Shown here piece after piece: positions 34,762 through 43,700 of a stretch of DNA of 64,000 nucleotides. Position 1 is the first letter of the stretch, and each line of letters opens with the position of its first letter. The DNA comes from Mesorhizobium sp. GbtcB19 (lineage in GTDB: Bacteria > Pseudomonadota > Alphaproteobacteria > Rhizobiales > Rhizobiaceae): contig NZ_JAGXJY010000016.1 of NCBI RefSeq assembly GCF_019091085.1, positions 78,649 to 142,648 on the forward strand. The letters are read 5' to 3'. The translations under genes and the position numbers were made by a program. The notes under the pieces are model-generated. The model was not told where the DNA came from. It saw only the letters and a list, made by a program, of their open reading frames with translations, and searched no databases.

Positions 34762-36951
34762 ATGATGGACGCGCAGACCTTTGGCGCTTTCCTGTTGTGG
34801 CTGATCGTTGCCGCGGTCGTGGTGGTGATCGCCGTCTATGTCTTGCGGTGGCTCTATCGCCGCTCGACAAAGGAGACGGCGTTCGTGCGCACCGGCTTCA
34901 TGGGCGAGAAGGTGGTGGTCAATGGCGGCGCTTTCGTCATTCCGGTGCTGCACGAGATCACCCCGGTCAATATGGGGGTGCTGCGCATCGAGGTGCGGCG
35001 CGAGGACGCGCTGGCGCTGATCACCAGGAACCGCATGCGCGTCGACCTGATCGCCGAGTTCTTCGTGCGCGTCGGAGCGAGCCGCGAACTCGTCGCCGCC
35101 GCCGCGCAGACGCTCGGCCGCCGCACGCTGCAGCCGGACAGCCTGCGCGAATTGCTGGAGGGCAAGTTCGCCGGCGCCATGCGCACCGTCGCCGCCCAGA
35201 TGACGCTGGAAGAGATGCATGAGCTGCGCGGCGACTATGCCGCCAAGGTGCGCAGGCTGGCCGAGGAGTCGCTTGCCGCCAACGGGCTCGAGCTGGAGAG
35301 CGTCGCCATCGTCGATCTCGACCAGACAAGCCTCGAATATTTCGATCCGTCGAACGCCTTCGATGCCGAAGGCCTGACGCAGCTGACGGAATCGATCGAG
35401 ACCCGGCGCCGCATGCGCAACGAGATCGAGCAGCGCACCCTGGTCGACATCCGCAACCAGAACCTCGACACCCAGCGCAAGGTGCTGGAGATCGAGCGCG
35501 ACACCGAATACGCCCGCCTCGAACAGGAGCGCGAAGTGGAGATCCGGCGCGCCGCGCAGCGCTCCGAGCTCGCCAGGGAACGGGCGGTGCGTGACCAGGA
35601 GGCCGAACAGGCGCAGCTTTCGGCACGTGAAGCCGTCGAGAAATCGCGCCTCGCCCAGGAGCGCAGCATCACCGAGGAGCGCATCCGCAGCGAGGAGGAT
35701 ACGCAGCGTCGCGAGATTGCGCGCCGCCGCGCCCTCGACGAGGCCGAAATGAAGATGCGCGAACTGACCGAGCGCGAGCAAATCGCGCTCGAACTGTCGC
35801 TGGAGAAGGCGCGCATCGAGCGCGAGGGCGCGCAGAGCGGGCTTGAGATCGAACGCAAGAAATCGCTCGAGATCGCCGAGCTCGAACGCCAGATCGCGCT
35901 CGCGGAAAAGGCGCTGGAAGTCACCAGGGCCGAGGCGGAGAAGCGCCGCGCCGAGATCGTCGAGAGCCAGGCGACCGAAACCGCGCGGATCGAGCAGGAG
36001 CGCGCCGTCGACGATGTGCGGATCGCCAGGGAGCGCCATCTCGAAGCCCTGCAGATCGCCAAGCGGCAGGCCTTCGAGGAAGCTGAGATCGCGGCCGGCG
36101 AAGAGGTCGAGCGGGCACGCATCACCACCGAGCGCGGCATCGAGGAGGCGCGCCTGATCAAGGAGCGCGACCTGCGCCAGCTCGGCGTCGACCGCGACCA
36201 GAAGATCGAGATCGCCGAAATCCAGAAGGCCATCGACGTCGCCAAGAAGACGCAGGAGCGCTCCTCCGCGATCGCCGCTTCTGAAGCCGTCCGCGCCAAG
36301 GCCATCCAGGCCGAGGAACAGGCGCTGACCGCCCGCGAGCGCGAGATCGCCGAACGCCGCAAGCTGACCGACCTGATCGCGGCGCAACGCGAGGCGGAGC
36401 GCGAGACGCTACGCGTCACCGCCGCCGCCGAGGCGGAGATGAAGGCCGCGAAGAGCCTGGCCGAGGCACAGAAGATCGCGGCCGTTGCCGCCGCTGAATC
36501 GGAGAAGATCCACGCCCTTGCCGCGGCCCAGCGCTACGAGGTCGACGCGGCCGGCCACCGACAGCTCAACGAAGCGGAGAACCTGCTTTCCAGCGAGGCC
36601 CGCGCCGGCCGACTTCGCGGCAAGCTGCTCGAGCACATGGAAGGCATCATCCGCGAGAGCGTCAAGCCGATGGAGAAGATCGACGGCATCAAGATCCTGC
36701 ATGTCGACGGCATCAATGGTGGCGCGGGCGGCAACCGCAACGTCACCGACGAAGTGATCGACTCCGCGCTGCGTTACCGCGTGCAGGCGCCGATGATCGA
36801 CAATCTGATGAAGGAGATCGGCATCGAAGGCGGATCGCTCGGACGCATGACCGACGTGCTGCGCGACGCCAAGGACATTTCGAGCCTGACCCGGGACAAG
36901 AAGGGCAAGGGCAAGGCCGCCAAGGATGATGATGACGACCGCGATCACTGA
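34762..36951 (+). CDS. Flotillin-like SPFH membrane protein with extended coiled coil
   Basis: A single N-terminal membrane helix (FLLWLIVAAVVVVIAVYVLR) is followed by an SPFH/band-7 domain (FVRTGFMGEKVVVNGGAFVI, NRMRVDLIAEFFVRVG) to about residue 180, then a very long Arg/Glu/Ala-rich coiled coil from about 195 to 610. The C-terminal part (ESVKPMEKIDGIKILHVDGI) is the flotillin/YqiK signature. At 729 residues it is longer than the roughly 550-residue YqiK type because of the coiled coil. It should oligomerise on the inner membrane and organise membrane domains. It begins 83 bases after the ABC-Tm-1 gene. Confidence 0.88.
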   Translation: MMDAQTFGAFLLWLIVAAVVVVIAVYVLRWLYRRSTKETAFVRTGFMGEKVVVNGGAFVIPVLHEITPVNMGVLRIEVRREDALALITRNRMRVDLIAEFFVRVGASRELVAAAAQTLGRRTLQPDSLRELLEGKFAGAMRTVAAQMTLEEMHELRGDYAAKVRRLAEESLAANGLELESVAIVDLDQTSLEYFDPSNAFDAEGLTQLTESIETRRRMRNEIEQRTLVDIRNQNLDTQRKVLEIERDTEYARLEQEREVEIRRAAQRSELARERAVRDQEAEQAQLSAREAVEKSRLAQERSITEERIRSEEDTQRREIARRRALDEAEMKMRELTEREQIALELSLEKARIEREGAQSGLEIERKKSLEIAELERQIALAEKALEVTRAEAEKRRAEIVESQATETARIEQERAVDDVRIARERHLEALQIAKRQAFEEAEIAAGEEVERARITTERGIEEARLIKERDLRQLGVDRDQKIEIAEIQKAIDVAKKTQERSSAIAASEAVRAKAIQAEEQALTAREREIAERRKLTDLIAAQREAERETLRVTAAAEAEMKAAKSLAEAQKIAAVAAAESEKIHALAAAQRYEVDAAGHRQLNEAENLLSSEARAGRLRGKLLEHMEGIIRESVKPMEKIDGIKILHVDGINGGAGGNRNVTDEVIDSALRYRVQAPMIDNLMKEIGIEGGSLGRMTDVLRDAKDISSLTRDKKGKGKAAKDDDDDRDH

Positions 36952-37036
36952 GATGACGGCGGTGTTTCCTGGCGCTTCGTGGGGCCGTGCGAGGCGAGGC
37001 CATGCCTCGCCGGTTCGCGGTCATGGCCAGGTGGTT

Positions 37037-37178
37037 CCCCCACTCCGTCGCTGCTTCGCAGCGCCACCTCTCCCCCCTCCGGAGGGAGAGGAAAGGAGCC
37101 AGCTGGAATCGCCTCGCGCCCTTCCTCTCCCCCGTCGATCGGGGGAGAGGTGTCGAGCGAAGCTCGACGGAGTGGGGG
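37037..37178. repeat. Palindromic intergenic repeat element 1
   Basis: The left arm (CCCCCACTCCGTCGCTGC...) and the right arm read in reverse complement (CCCCCACTCCGTCGAGCT...) match over roughly 40 bases with internal small hairpins (CTCCCCC...GGGGGAG). It is a rhizobial-type long palindromic repeat between flotillin and SRPBCC genes, able to fold in RNA or DNA. Confidence 0.75.
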
Positions 37179-37242
37179 TCGATCTGGCGCGACGTCAGAC
37201 AATGCTTGCGCGGACTGCTATCCCCACAGCCGGCTCGCAAGC

Positions 37243-37680
37243 ATGACCAAGGTCTATGTCTCCTCGGTCATCCCGGCCCCCGCCGCGGACGTCTGGAAGG
37301 TCGTGCGCGACTTCAATGGCCTGCCGGGCTGGGCGCCTTTCGTCGCCGAAAGCCGCATCGAGCAGAACGCGCATGCGGACCGGATCGGCTGCATCCGCAG
37401 TTTCACGCTCAGGGACGGCGGACGGATCCGCGAAAAGCTGCTGGCGCTGTCGGACTACGATCTCTCCTGCAGCTACGTGATCCTGGAGAGTCCGATGCAG
37501 GTGGAGAACTACGTCGCCACTCTGTCGCTGACGCCGATTACCGACGGCAATTTGACCTTGGCCGAATGGCAGGCCGAGTTCGATTGCGCTCCCGAGCGTG
37601 AGGCGGCGCTGACGCGCCAGATCGGCAGCGGCGTGTTCCAGGCCGCGCTGACGGCGCTGAAGCAGCGCTTCGGGCGCTGA
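37243..37680 (+). CDS. SRPBCC (START-like) family protein
   Basis: A 145-residue polyketide cyclase/dehydrase-type SRPBCC fold: VSSVIPAPAADVWKVVRDFN at the N-terminus, SFTLRDGGRIREKLLALSDY in the middle and a long C-terminal helix (QIGSGVFQAALTALKQRF). Such domains bind hydrophobic small molecules and sometimes catalyse cyclisation or dehydration. It is clearly related to the N-terminal domain of the next protein, ten bases downstream, so the pair arose by tandem duplication. Ligand unknown. Confidence 0.82.
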   Translation: MTKVYVSSVIPAPAADVWKVVRDFNGLPGWAPFVAESRIEQNAHADRIGCIRSFTLRDGGRIREKLLALSDYDLSCSYVILESPMQVENYVATLSLTPITDGNLTLAEWQAEFDCAPEREAALTRQIGSGVFQAALTALKQRFGR

Positions 37681-37689
37681 CCGCCGCGA

Positions 37690-39210
37690 ATGGTCGAGGT
37701 CCGCCAGAGCACGATCATCGATGCCCCGATCGAGGAGGTCTGGGCGATCCTGCGCGATTTCAACGGCCACGACCGCTGGCACCCGGCCATCGCGTCGAGC
37801 GAGATCGATGGCGGCGAGCCGGCCGATGCGGTCGGCGCGGTGCGCCATTTCCGGCTGGCCGATGGCGGCGAGCTGCGCGAGCAGCTTCTGGCGTTGTCCG
37901 ACAAGGACCACCGGCTGAGCTATTGCCTGCTCGAGGCGCCGCTGCCGCTGATGGGCTATATCGCCTCGATCAGGCTGAAGCCGGTGACCGACGGCGACGC
38001 CACCTTCTGGGAATGGCGCTCGGAATTCCATCCGCCGGCGCATCGCCGCGACGAGCTGGTCAAGCTGGTCAGCGAAGGCATCTATCAGGCCGGTTTTGCC
38101 GCGATCCGCAATCTGCTCAGGCGCCGCGATGTCCTCACACCCGCCGAGGCGCGGCCGGTGCCTGCAATCGCGCCATCGAAGTCGTCAGCCGTTGCGCCAC
38201 GCCCCTCCCCTGCACCTTCCTCGGAGAGCGGGGAACCAACGCGCGCGATCCTGGTCGAGCGCTATGGCGGTCCGGAAGTGCTGCAGCTGCAGGAAATCGC
38301 GTTGCCGCCGCCGGCGCCAGACCAGGTGCGGATCCGCCATACGGTGATCGGCGTCAACTTCATCGACGTCTACTGCCGCACGGGCTTCTTCGATCTGCTG
38401 CAGCCGCCGGGCGTGCCGGGCATGGAGGCCGCGGGCGTCATCGAGGCAATCGGCCCGGCGGTGTCCGGCCTGTCGGTCGGAGACCGTGTCGCCTATGCCT
38501 GCCCGCCGGTCGGCGCCTATGCGGAGCGCCGCAACATGGCGCCCGACCTGCTGGTGCGGCTGTCGGACGACATATCGGACGAGATCGCCGCGGCGAGCCT
38601 GCTCAAGGGCGTGGCGGCCAGTTTTCTGCTGCATGACGTCCATGCCGTCAGGCCGGGTGAAGTCGTGCTCGTCCACGCCGCCGCCGGCGGCATCGGCCAG
38701 TTGCTGGTGCAATGGGCCCGCCATCTCGGCGCGACCGTGATCGCAACGGTGTCGAGCAACGACAAGGCACGGATCGTCGAAAACCTCGGCGCGCATCACG
38801 TCATCGTCTATTCGCGCGAGGATTTCGCGGAGGCGGTCATGCGGCTCACAAACGGCGCCGGCGCGGATGTCGTCTATGATGCCGTCGGCGCCGACACGTT
38901 CGGCGGCTCGCTCGCCGCGCTCGCCAGGCGCGGCCATCTCGTCAGCTTCGGCCAGGCATCGGGACCGATCGGCAACTGGGACGTCGGCCGTTTCGCCTCC
39001 AAGTCGATCACCGTTTCGCGCCCCAATTACGGACACTACACCGACACGCCGGAGAAGCTCGCGCCGCATGTCGGCCGTTTCTTCACGGCCTTTCGCGAGC
39101 GCGCCGTCAGGATCGCAGCGCCGGTGCCGTATGAGCTGGCCAAAGCCGCGGACGCCCACCGGGATCTGGAAGCCCGCAAGACAAGCGGTGCGCTCGTTCT
39201 GCTGCCGTAG
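37690..39210 (+). CDS. Fusion: SRPBCC domain plus zeta-crystallin-like quinone oxidoreductase
   Basis: Residues 1-150 are an SRPBCC domain (STIIDAPIEEVWAILRDFNG, LADGGELREQLLALSDKDHR). A Pro/Ser/Ala-rich linker (150-185) joins it to an NADPH-dependent medium-chain reductase of the zeta-crystallin/QOR type from about 185 to 506: GVNFIDVYCRTGFF, GVPGMEAAGVIEAIGPAVSG, nucleotide-binding VHAAAGGIGQLLVQWARHLG and YDAVGADTFGGSLAALARRG. No catalytic-zinc ligand pattern is visible. The fusion suggests that a ligand held by the SRPBCC fold is passed to a quinone or enone reductase. The frame is unbroken. Confidence 0.88.
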   Translation: MVEVRQSTIIDAPIEEVWAILRDFNGHDRWHPAIASSEIDGGEPADAVGAVRHFRLADGGELREQLLALSDKDHRLSYCLLEAPLPLMGYIASIRLKPVTDGDATFWEWRSEFHPPAHRRDELVKLVSEGIYQAGFAAIRNLLRRRDVLTPAEARPVPAIAPSKSSAVAPRPSPAPSSESGEPTRAILVERYGGPEVLQLQEIALPPPAPDQVRIRHTVIGVNFIDVYCRTGFFDLLQPPGVPGMEAAGVIEAIGPAVSGLSVGDRVAYACPPVGAYAERRNMAPDLLVRLSDDISDEIAAASLLKGVAASFLLHDVHAVRPGEVVLVHAAAGGIGQLLVQWARHLGATVIATVSSNDKARIVENLGAHHVIVYSREDFAEAVMRLTNGAGADVVYDAVGADTFGGSLAALARRGHLVSFGQASGPIGNWDVGRFASKSITVSRPNYGHYTDTPEKLAPHVGRFFTAFRERAVRIAAPVPYELAKAADAHRDLEARKTSGALVLLP

Positions 39211-39247
39211 CCACGGATCGCCAGCCGTCAGGCGCTCTTTTCCAGGG

Positions 39248-40348
39248 TCAGGCGTCGCTCCACATCGCATCCGGCACCACAACTAGCTTGCCGACAAAAT
39301 CCTTGGCCATGAAGTCGGTCTGGGCGCGGTGGAAGTCCGACAGTCTGTAGACGCCGCCGACCAGCGGCTTGATCTTCTTTTCCTCGATATAGCGGACGAT
39401 GCGGCGGAAATCCGCGCGTGTGCCCTGGCTCGAGCCGTGCAGCTGCAACTGCTTCAGATACATGGTGCGCAGATCGAGCTGCACCACCGGGCCGGCGATG
39501 GCGCCCGCCGTAGTGTAACGACCCTCTGGCCGCAGGATGCGCAAGAGGTCGTTGAAGATGGCGCCGCCCACCAGATCGGCGACCACATCGATGGGCTCGC
39601 CGCCGGTCGCCTCGTTGACAGCGGTGAGCAGGTCGGGCACGCCGCGCGTGATCACCTTCTCGGCGCCGATGTCGAGCACGGCCCGTTCCTTGCCCTTGCC
39701 GACGACGGCATAGGGGATGGCGCCGCGCGCCCTTGCCAGTTGCACGATGCCGGAGCCGACGCCGCCGGATGCGCCGGTGACCAGCACCCGCTCGCCGGCC
39801 TTCAGCGCCGCGCGTTCCAGCATCTGCTCGCCGGTGAGATAGGCGCAGCAGAAGGTGGCGAGCTCGACGTCGCTGAGCTCGGTGTCGACGACATGCGCGT
39901 TCTCGGCCGGCAGCGCCTGGTACTCGGCATAGCCGCCATCGCGGCCGTGGCCCATATAGTCGATGTCGGCCAGCGAATCGTCGTCGCGGTTGTAGATGGA
40001 GAAGTCGACCATCACGCGTTCGCCAACGCGGCTGGCAGGCACACCGTCACCGACGGCGACGATGGTGCCCACCGTGTCGGTGCCCTGGATGCGCGGGAAG
40101 GTCAGCGTGTTGCCCTGCCGCCGCCAGGTCGACACGGCCGCCGCGTCCTCCTCCGTGCCATAGGCGCCCTGCCGCACCCAGACATCGGTGTTGTTCATGC
40201 CGCAGGCGCTCACCTTGACCAGCACTTCGCCGGCTGCCGGCGCTGGCACTTTCACATCGGTGCGGTAGACGAGTTTTTCCGGGCCGCCATGGCCGGTGAG
40301 CTGCACGGCGGCCATGGTGGCCGGAACGGTTCTGGTCATGGCATTCAT
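39248..40348 (-). CDS. Zinc-type medium-chain alcohol dehydrogenase-family protein
   Basis: A 366-residue medium-chain dehydrogenase/reductase: LVKVSACGMNNTDVWVRQGA, FPRIQGTDTVGTIVAVGDGV, dinucleotide-binding LVTGASGGVGSGIVQLARAR and VVADLVGGAIFNDLLRILRP. The Cys at CGMNNTD and the acidic neighbours resemble a zinc-type group, but the full ligand set is unclear. ATG 40348 is chosen; the open frame reaches a GTG at 40372. It lies 69 bases after the aminotransferase gene on the same strand and may be co-transcribed with the ectoine genes, although it is not a core ectoine enzyme. Confidence 0.8.
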   Translation of the reverse strand: MNAMTRTVPATMAAVQLTGHGGPEKLVYRTDVKVPAPAAGEVLVKVSACGMNNTDVWVRQGAYGTEEDAAAVSTWRRQGNTLTFPRIQGTDTVGTIVAVGDGVPASRVGERVMVDFSIYNRDDDSLADIDYMGHGRDGGYAEYQALPAENAHVVDTELSDVELATFCCAYLTGEQMLERAALKAGERVLVTGASGGVGSGIVQLARARGAIPYAVVGKGKERAVLDIGAEKVITRGVPDLLTAVNEATGGEPIDVVADLVGGAIFNDLLRILRPEGRYTTAGAIAGPVVQLDLRTMYLKQLQLHGSSQGTRADFRRIVRYIEEKKIKPLVGGVYRLSDFHRAQTDFMAKDFVGKLVVVPDAMWSDA

Positions 40349-40417
40349 GTCGCTTCTGTCACTTGTTTCCACGCAATTCCGGACGGAAAACCGTTCAACA
40401 CCTTTCCTGGAATTGCT

Positions 40418-41797
40418 TCAGAGGCTGGCAAAGACGCCGTTGACCGCGTCGGCGGTTTTGCCGACGATGATGTCGGCCTCCTCGCACGTCAGGCAGAGCG
40501 GCGGTGCGAAGCCGAGGATATCGCCCTGTGGCATGGCGCGGCCGATGACGCCGCTGGCGGCAAGCGCCGTGGCGATCTGCGGCCCGACTTTCAGCGCCGG
40601 ATCGAAGAAGACGCGGTCGTCGCGATCCTTGACGAACTCGACCGCCGCCAGCATGCCATCGCCACGCACTTCGCCAACGTGCTTGTGACTACCGACGGCC
40701 TTGGCGAGCTCGGCACGGAAATAGGCGCCGGTCTCGCCAGCGTTCTTGACCAGGTCCATCTCGTCGATCAGCTCGAGATTGGCGACGCCGGCGGCAACGC
40801 AGATCGGATGCGCCGAATAGGTCCAGCCATGGCCGAGCGAACCGAGCTTGTCGGAGCCCTTGACCAGCACCTGCCAGACCTTGTCGGCAACGATGGCACC
40901 GGAGAGCGGCGCATAGGCCGAGGTCAGGCCCTTGGCGATGGTGATCAGGTCCGGCTTGATGCCGTAGTGGTCGGAGCCGAACATGGTGCCGAGACGGCCG
41001 AAGCCTGTCACCACCTCGTCGGCGACGAGCAGCACGTCATATTTGTTCAGCACAGCCTGGATTTTTTCCCAATAGCCGGCCGGCGGCGGCACGATGCCGC
41101 CGGTGCCGAGGATCGGTTCGCCGATGAAGGCCGCCATTGTATCCGGGCCTTCGGCCAGGATCATCTCCTCGAGCTTGTCGGCGCAATGCTGCGAGAACTG
41201 CTCCTCGCTCATCGAGCGGTCGGCGCGGCGGAAATAATAGGGCGCCTCGGTGTGCAGGATCGGCGCGCGCGGCAGGTCGAAGGCGTTGTGGAAGAGCTCG
41301 AGCCCGGTCAGCGACCCGGTCATGACGCCCGAGCCGTGATAGCCGCGCCAGCGCGAGATGATCTTCTTCTTTTCGGGGCGGCCGAGAACGTTGTTGTAGT
41401 ACCAGATCAGCTTGATGTTGGTTTCGTTGGCGTCGGAGCCGGAGAGGCCGAAATAGACTCGGCTCATGCCTTTCGGCGCGCGGTCGATGATCATCTTGGC
41501 AAGCGTGATCGAGGCCTCGGTGCCGTGCCCGACATAGGCATGGTAATAGGCGAGGTTCTTTGCCTGTTCGGCGATGGCATCGGCGATCTTCTGGCGGCCA
41601 TAGCCGACATTGACGCAATAGAGGCCGGCAAAGGCATCGATGCTCTTCTTGCCGGTGTTGTCCCAGACGGTGACGCCTTCGCCGCCGGCCATGATGCGCG
41701 CCGGCGACTCGCCCCGTGCATGCGTGCCCATATGCGTCGAGGGATGGAAGAAGTGGTCGCGGTCCCAGGCGAAGAGTTCGTTGGACTGTTCGAGCAT
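40418..41797 (-). CDS. doeD: Class III aminotransferase, probable diaminobutyrate transaminase (DoeD/Atf)
   Basis: A 459-residue PLP-dependent class III (omega) aminotransferase: GEGVTVWDNTGKKSIDAFAG, SGSDANETNIKLIWYYNNVL, FIGEPILGTGGIVPPPAGYW, VADEVVTGFGRLGTMFGSDH and the PLP Lys in LITIAKGLTSAYAPL. GGAGT precedes the ATG. Next to ssd, asnC, enuR and eut genes it is most likely the transaminase that converts 2,4-diaminobutyrate to aspartate semialdehyde in ectoine breakdown. The same family also acts on putrescine and beta-alanine, so the assignment rests on context. Confidence 0.82.
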   Translation of the reverse strand: MLEQSNELFAWDRDHFFHPSTHMGTHARGESPARIMAGGEGVTVWDNTGKKSIDAFAGLYCVNVGYGRQKIADAIAEQAKNLAYYHAYVGHGTEASITLAKMIIDRAPKGMSRVYFGLSGSDANETNIKLIWYYNNVLGRPEKKKIISRWRGYHGSGVMTGSLTGLELFHNAFDLPRAPILHTEAPYYFRRADRSMSEEQFSQHCADKLEEMILAEGPDTMAAFIGEPILGTGGIVPPPAGYWEKIQAVLNKYDVLLVADEVVTGFGRLGTMFGSDHYGIKPDLITIAKGLTSAYAPLSGAIVADKVWQVLVKGSDKLGSLGHGWTYSAHPICVAAGVANLELIDEMDLVKNAGETGAYFRAELAKAVGSHKHVGEVRGDGMLAAVEFVKDRDDRVFFDPALKVGPQIATALAASGVIGRAMPQGDILGFAPPLCLTCEEADIIVGKTADAVNGVFASL

Positions 41798-41832
41798 TTT
41801 TTGACTCCTGACGAAAAAGAGGCCTGCGCAGC

Positions 41833-43326
41833 TTAGGCTACATCGAGGCAGAGGTATTTGAGATCCGTAAAAGCTTCGAGGCCGTGGCGTGAGCCCTCGC
41901 GGCCGATGCCGGACTGCTTGATGCCGCCGAAGGGGATCGGCGCGCCGGTGATCTTGACCCGATTGATCGCGACCATGCCGTACTCCAGGGCGCGGCCCAT
42001 GCGCGCCTGCCGGGCGCCGTTCTCGGTGACGACATAGGCGACGAGGCCATATTCGGTGGCATTGGCGCGGGCGACGACTTCCGCCTCGTCGTCGAAGGGC
42101 GTCACGGCGGCGACCGGGCCGAACGTCTCTTCGCGCATGATCAGCGCGTCGTCCGGCACATCGACGAGCAGCGTCGGCTGGTAGAACAGCGGTCCGGCCG
42201 CGTGGCGCTTGCCGCCGGTCAGGCAGCGCGCGCCGTGCTCAAGCGCATCGGCGACCTGCTCCTCGACCTTCTTGACCGCGCGCTCATGCATCAGCGGCCC
42301 GAGATCGGCGTCCGCGGATAGCCCGTTGCCGATGAGGAGCTGCTCGACGCGGCGCGCGAAAGCGGCGCAGAAGCGGTCGTAGACCGGACGCTGCACATAG
42401 ATGCGGTTTGCGGCGAGGCAATCCTGGCCGGAGGTCGCGAACTTGGCATCGAGCGCGATCGTCACTGCTTTGTCGATGTCGGCATCGTCGAAGACGATCA
42501 GCGGCGCATGGCCGCCGAGCTCCATCACCAGCCGCTTCATCGTCGCAGCACTCTGCGCGGCGATCAGCCGGCCGACTTCGGTCGAGCCGGTGAAGCTCAT
42601 GGCGCGGACCCGTGCGTCGGCGCACATCGCGCCAACGATGGTGCGCGCATCGCCGGTGACAATGTTGAAGACGCCCGCCGGAAGCCCGGCGCGCTCGCCG
42701 AGTTCGGCCAGCGCCAAAGCCGAGAGCGGCGTTTCGGAGGACGGATGCGCCACCACCGTGCAGCCGGCGGCAAGGGCGGCTGCGGCCTTGCGGGTGAGCA
42801 TGGCCGACGGAAAATTCCAGGGCGTGACGACGCCGACCACGCCGAGCGGCTCGCGGCGCACCGACATCTCGGCATTCGGCAGATGGCTGGTGACGCTTTC
42901 GGCGTTGAGGCGCTTCGCTTCCTCGGCATACCACTCGACGAAGGAAGCGGCGTAGTCGATCTCGCCCAGCGATTCCTTCAGCGGCTTGCCCTGTTCAAGC
43001 GTCATCAGCAGCGCCAAGTCGTCCTTGGCGGCGATGATCAGATCGAACCATTTTCGCAGGATTTTGGAGCGCTCCTGCGGCAGCGCCGAACGCCAGGCAG
43101 GAAGCGCGCGGGATGCAGCGTTGATTGCCTTCGTCGTCTGCACCGCGTCGAGCGCGGCCACGAAGGCCACGGTGGCTCCGGTCGCCGGATCGGTGACCTC
43201 GAAACTTGCCGCCGCATCGCTCGCCGTCCACTGGCCGTCGACATAGGCGAGCGCGCGCAACAGCCGGCGATCGGCGAGCCGGTCGAGCGCTTCATGGTGG
43301 TTGGTGCGGGCAAAATGCGCGGACAT
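41833..43326 (-). CDS. doeC: Aldehyde dehydrogenase, probable aspartate-semialdehyde dehydrogenase of ectoine degradation (DoeC/Ssd)
   Basis: A 497-residue NAD(P)-dependent aldehyde dehydrogenase of the succinate-semialdehyde dehydrogenase type. Active-site Asn in VTPWNFPSAM, Glu in VMELGGHAPLIVFDDAD and the catalytic Cys in SGQDCLAANR are present; EETFGPVAAVTPF and GGIKQSGIGREGS close the fold. In ectoine clusters this enzyme oxidises aspartate semialdehyde to aspartate. It is 35 bases upstream of the transaminase gene on the same strand. A 17-bp inverted repeat lies 82 bases upstream. Confidence 0.85.
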   Translation of the reverse strand: MSAHFARTNHHEALDRLADRRLLRALAYVDGQWTASDAAASFEVTDPATGATVAFVAALDAVQTTKAINAASRALPAWRSALPQERSKILRKWFDLIIAAKDDLALLMTLEQGKPLKESLGEIDYAASFVEWYAEEAKRLNAESVTSHLPNAEMSVRREPLGVVGVVTPWNFPSAMLTRKAAAALAAGCTVVAHPSSETPLSALALAELGERAGLPAGVFNIVTGDARTIVGAMCADARVRAMSFTGSTEVGRLIAAQSAATMKRLVMELGGHAPLIVFDDADIDKAVTIALDAKFATSGQDCLAANRIYVQRPVYDRFCAAFARRVEQLLIGNGLSADADLGPLMHERAVKKVEEQVADALEHGARCLTGGKRHAAGPLFYQPTLLVDVPDDALIMREETFGPVAAVTPFDDEAEVVARANATEYGLVAYVVTENGARQARMGRALEYGMVAINRVKITGAPIPFGGIKQSGIGREGSRHGLEAFTDLKYLCLDVA

Positions 43327-43408
43327 CGATCAGGTCTCCCGGTGCCGTGGCGATCTGGAGAGACTAGCCGCGCGGTCGAGACAGAGAGGCTGTTTCGGCG
43401 GTCCGATG

Positions 43409-43425
43409 TAGAGAGATTGTCTCTA
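43409..43425. promoter_or_regulatory. Inverted repeat upstream of doeC/ssd
   Basis: TAGAGA-GATTG-TCTCTA is a perfect 6-bp inverted repeat with 5-base spacer located 82 bases upstream of the aldehyde dehydrogenase start. Further AGAC/GTCT-like half-sites occur between it and the gene. Size and position suit an Lrp/AsnC-type operator; the adjacent AsnC protein is the obvious candidate. Confidence 0.4.
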
Positions 43426-43511
43426 TTTGTCGGGAGAGCAGGTCGATCTCTCTAGCTTGCCGGCGGGCAGGTGCCACCAAACGGTGAAAATTGGCCGAGC
43501 CCCCTCAGCCT

Positions 43512-43695
43512 CGTCATCCCTGGGCGAAGCAGGAGCGCAGCTCCGTCGCGGAGACCCAAGGATCCATGCCGTTACCTTGACCGAAGGGCGCAGCGGCGCA
43601 GAATTTTGCACCGTTGCAACACCTTGGCGTCACGGCATGGATCCTCGGGTCTTCGCCGCGTCGCTTCGCTCCTTGCTCCGCCCGTGGATGACGAC
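43512..43695. repeat. Palindromic intergenic repeat element 2
   Basis: The ends CGTCATCC... and ...GGATGACG are inverted, and the similarity continues inward (GAGACCCAAGGATCCATGCC on the left; GACCCGAGGATCCATGCC on the reverse complement of the right). The element ends 5 bases before the asnC stop codon and separates it from doeC/ssd. Confidence 0.75.
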
Positions 43696-43700
43696 GGCTT

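Noticed and set aside
35235..36419. Long minus-strand frames inside the flotillin gene and similar long antisense frames in other GC-rich genes.
   Set aside because: They are Arg/Ser-rich mirror frames of high-GC coding sequence without domains.
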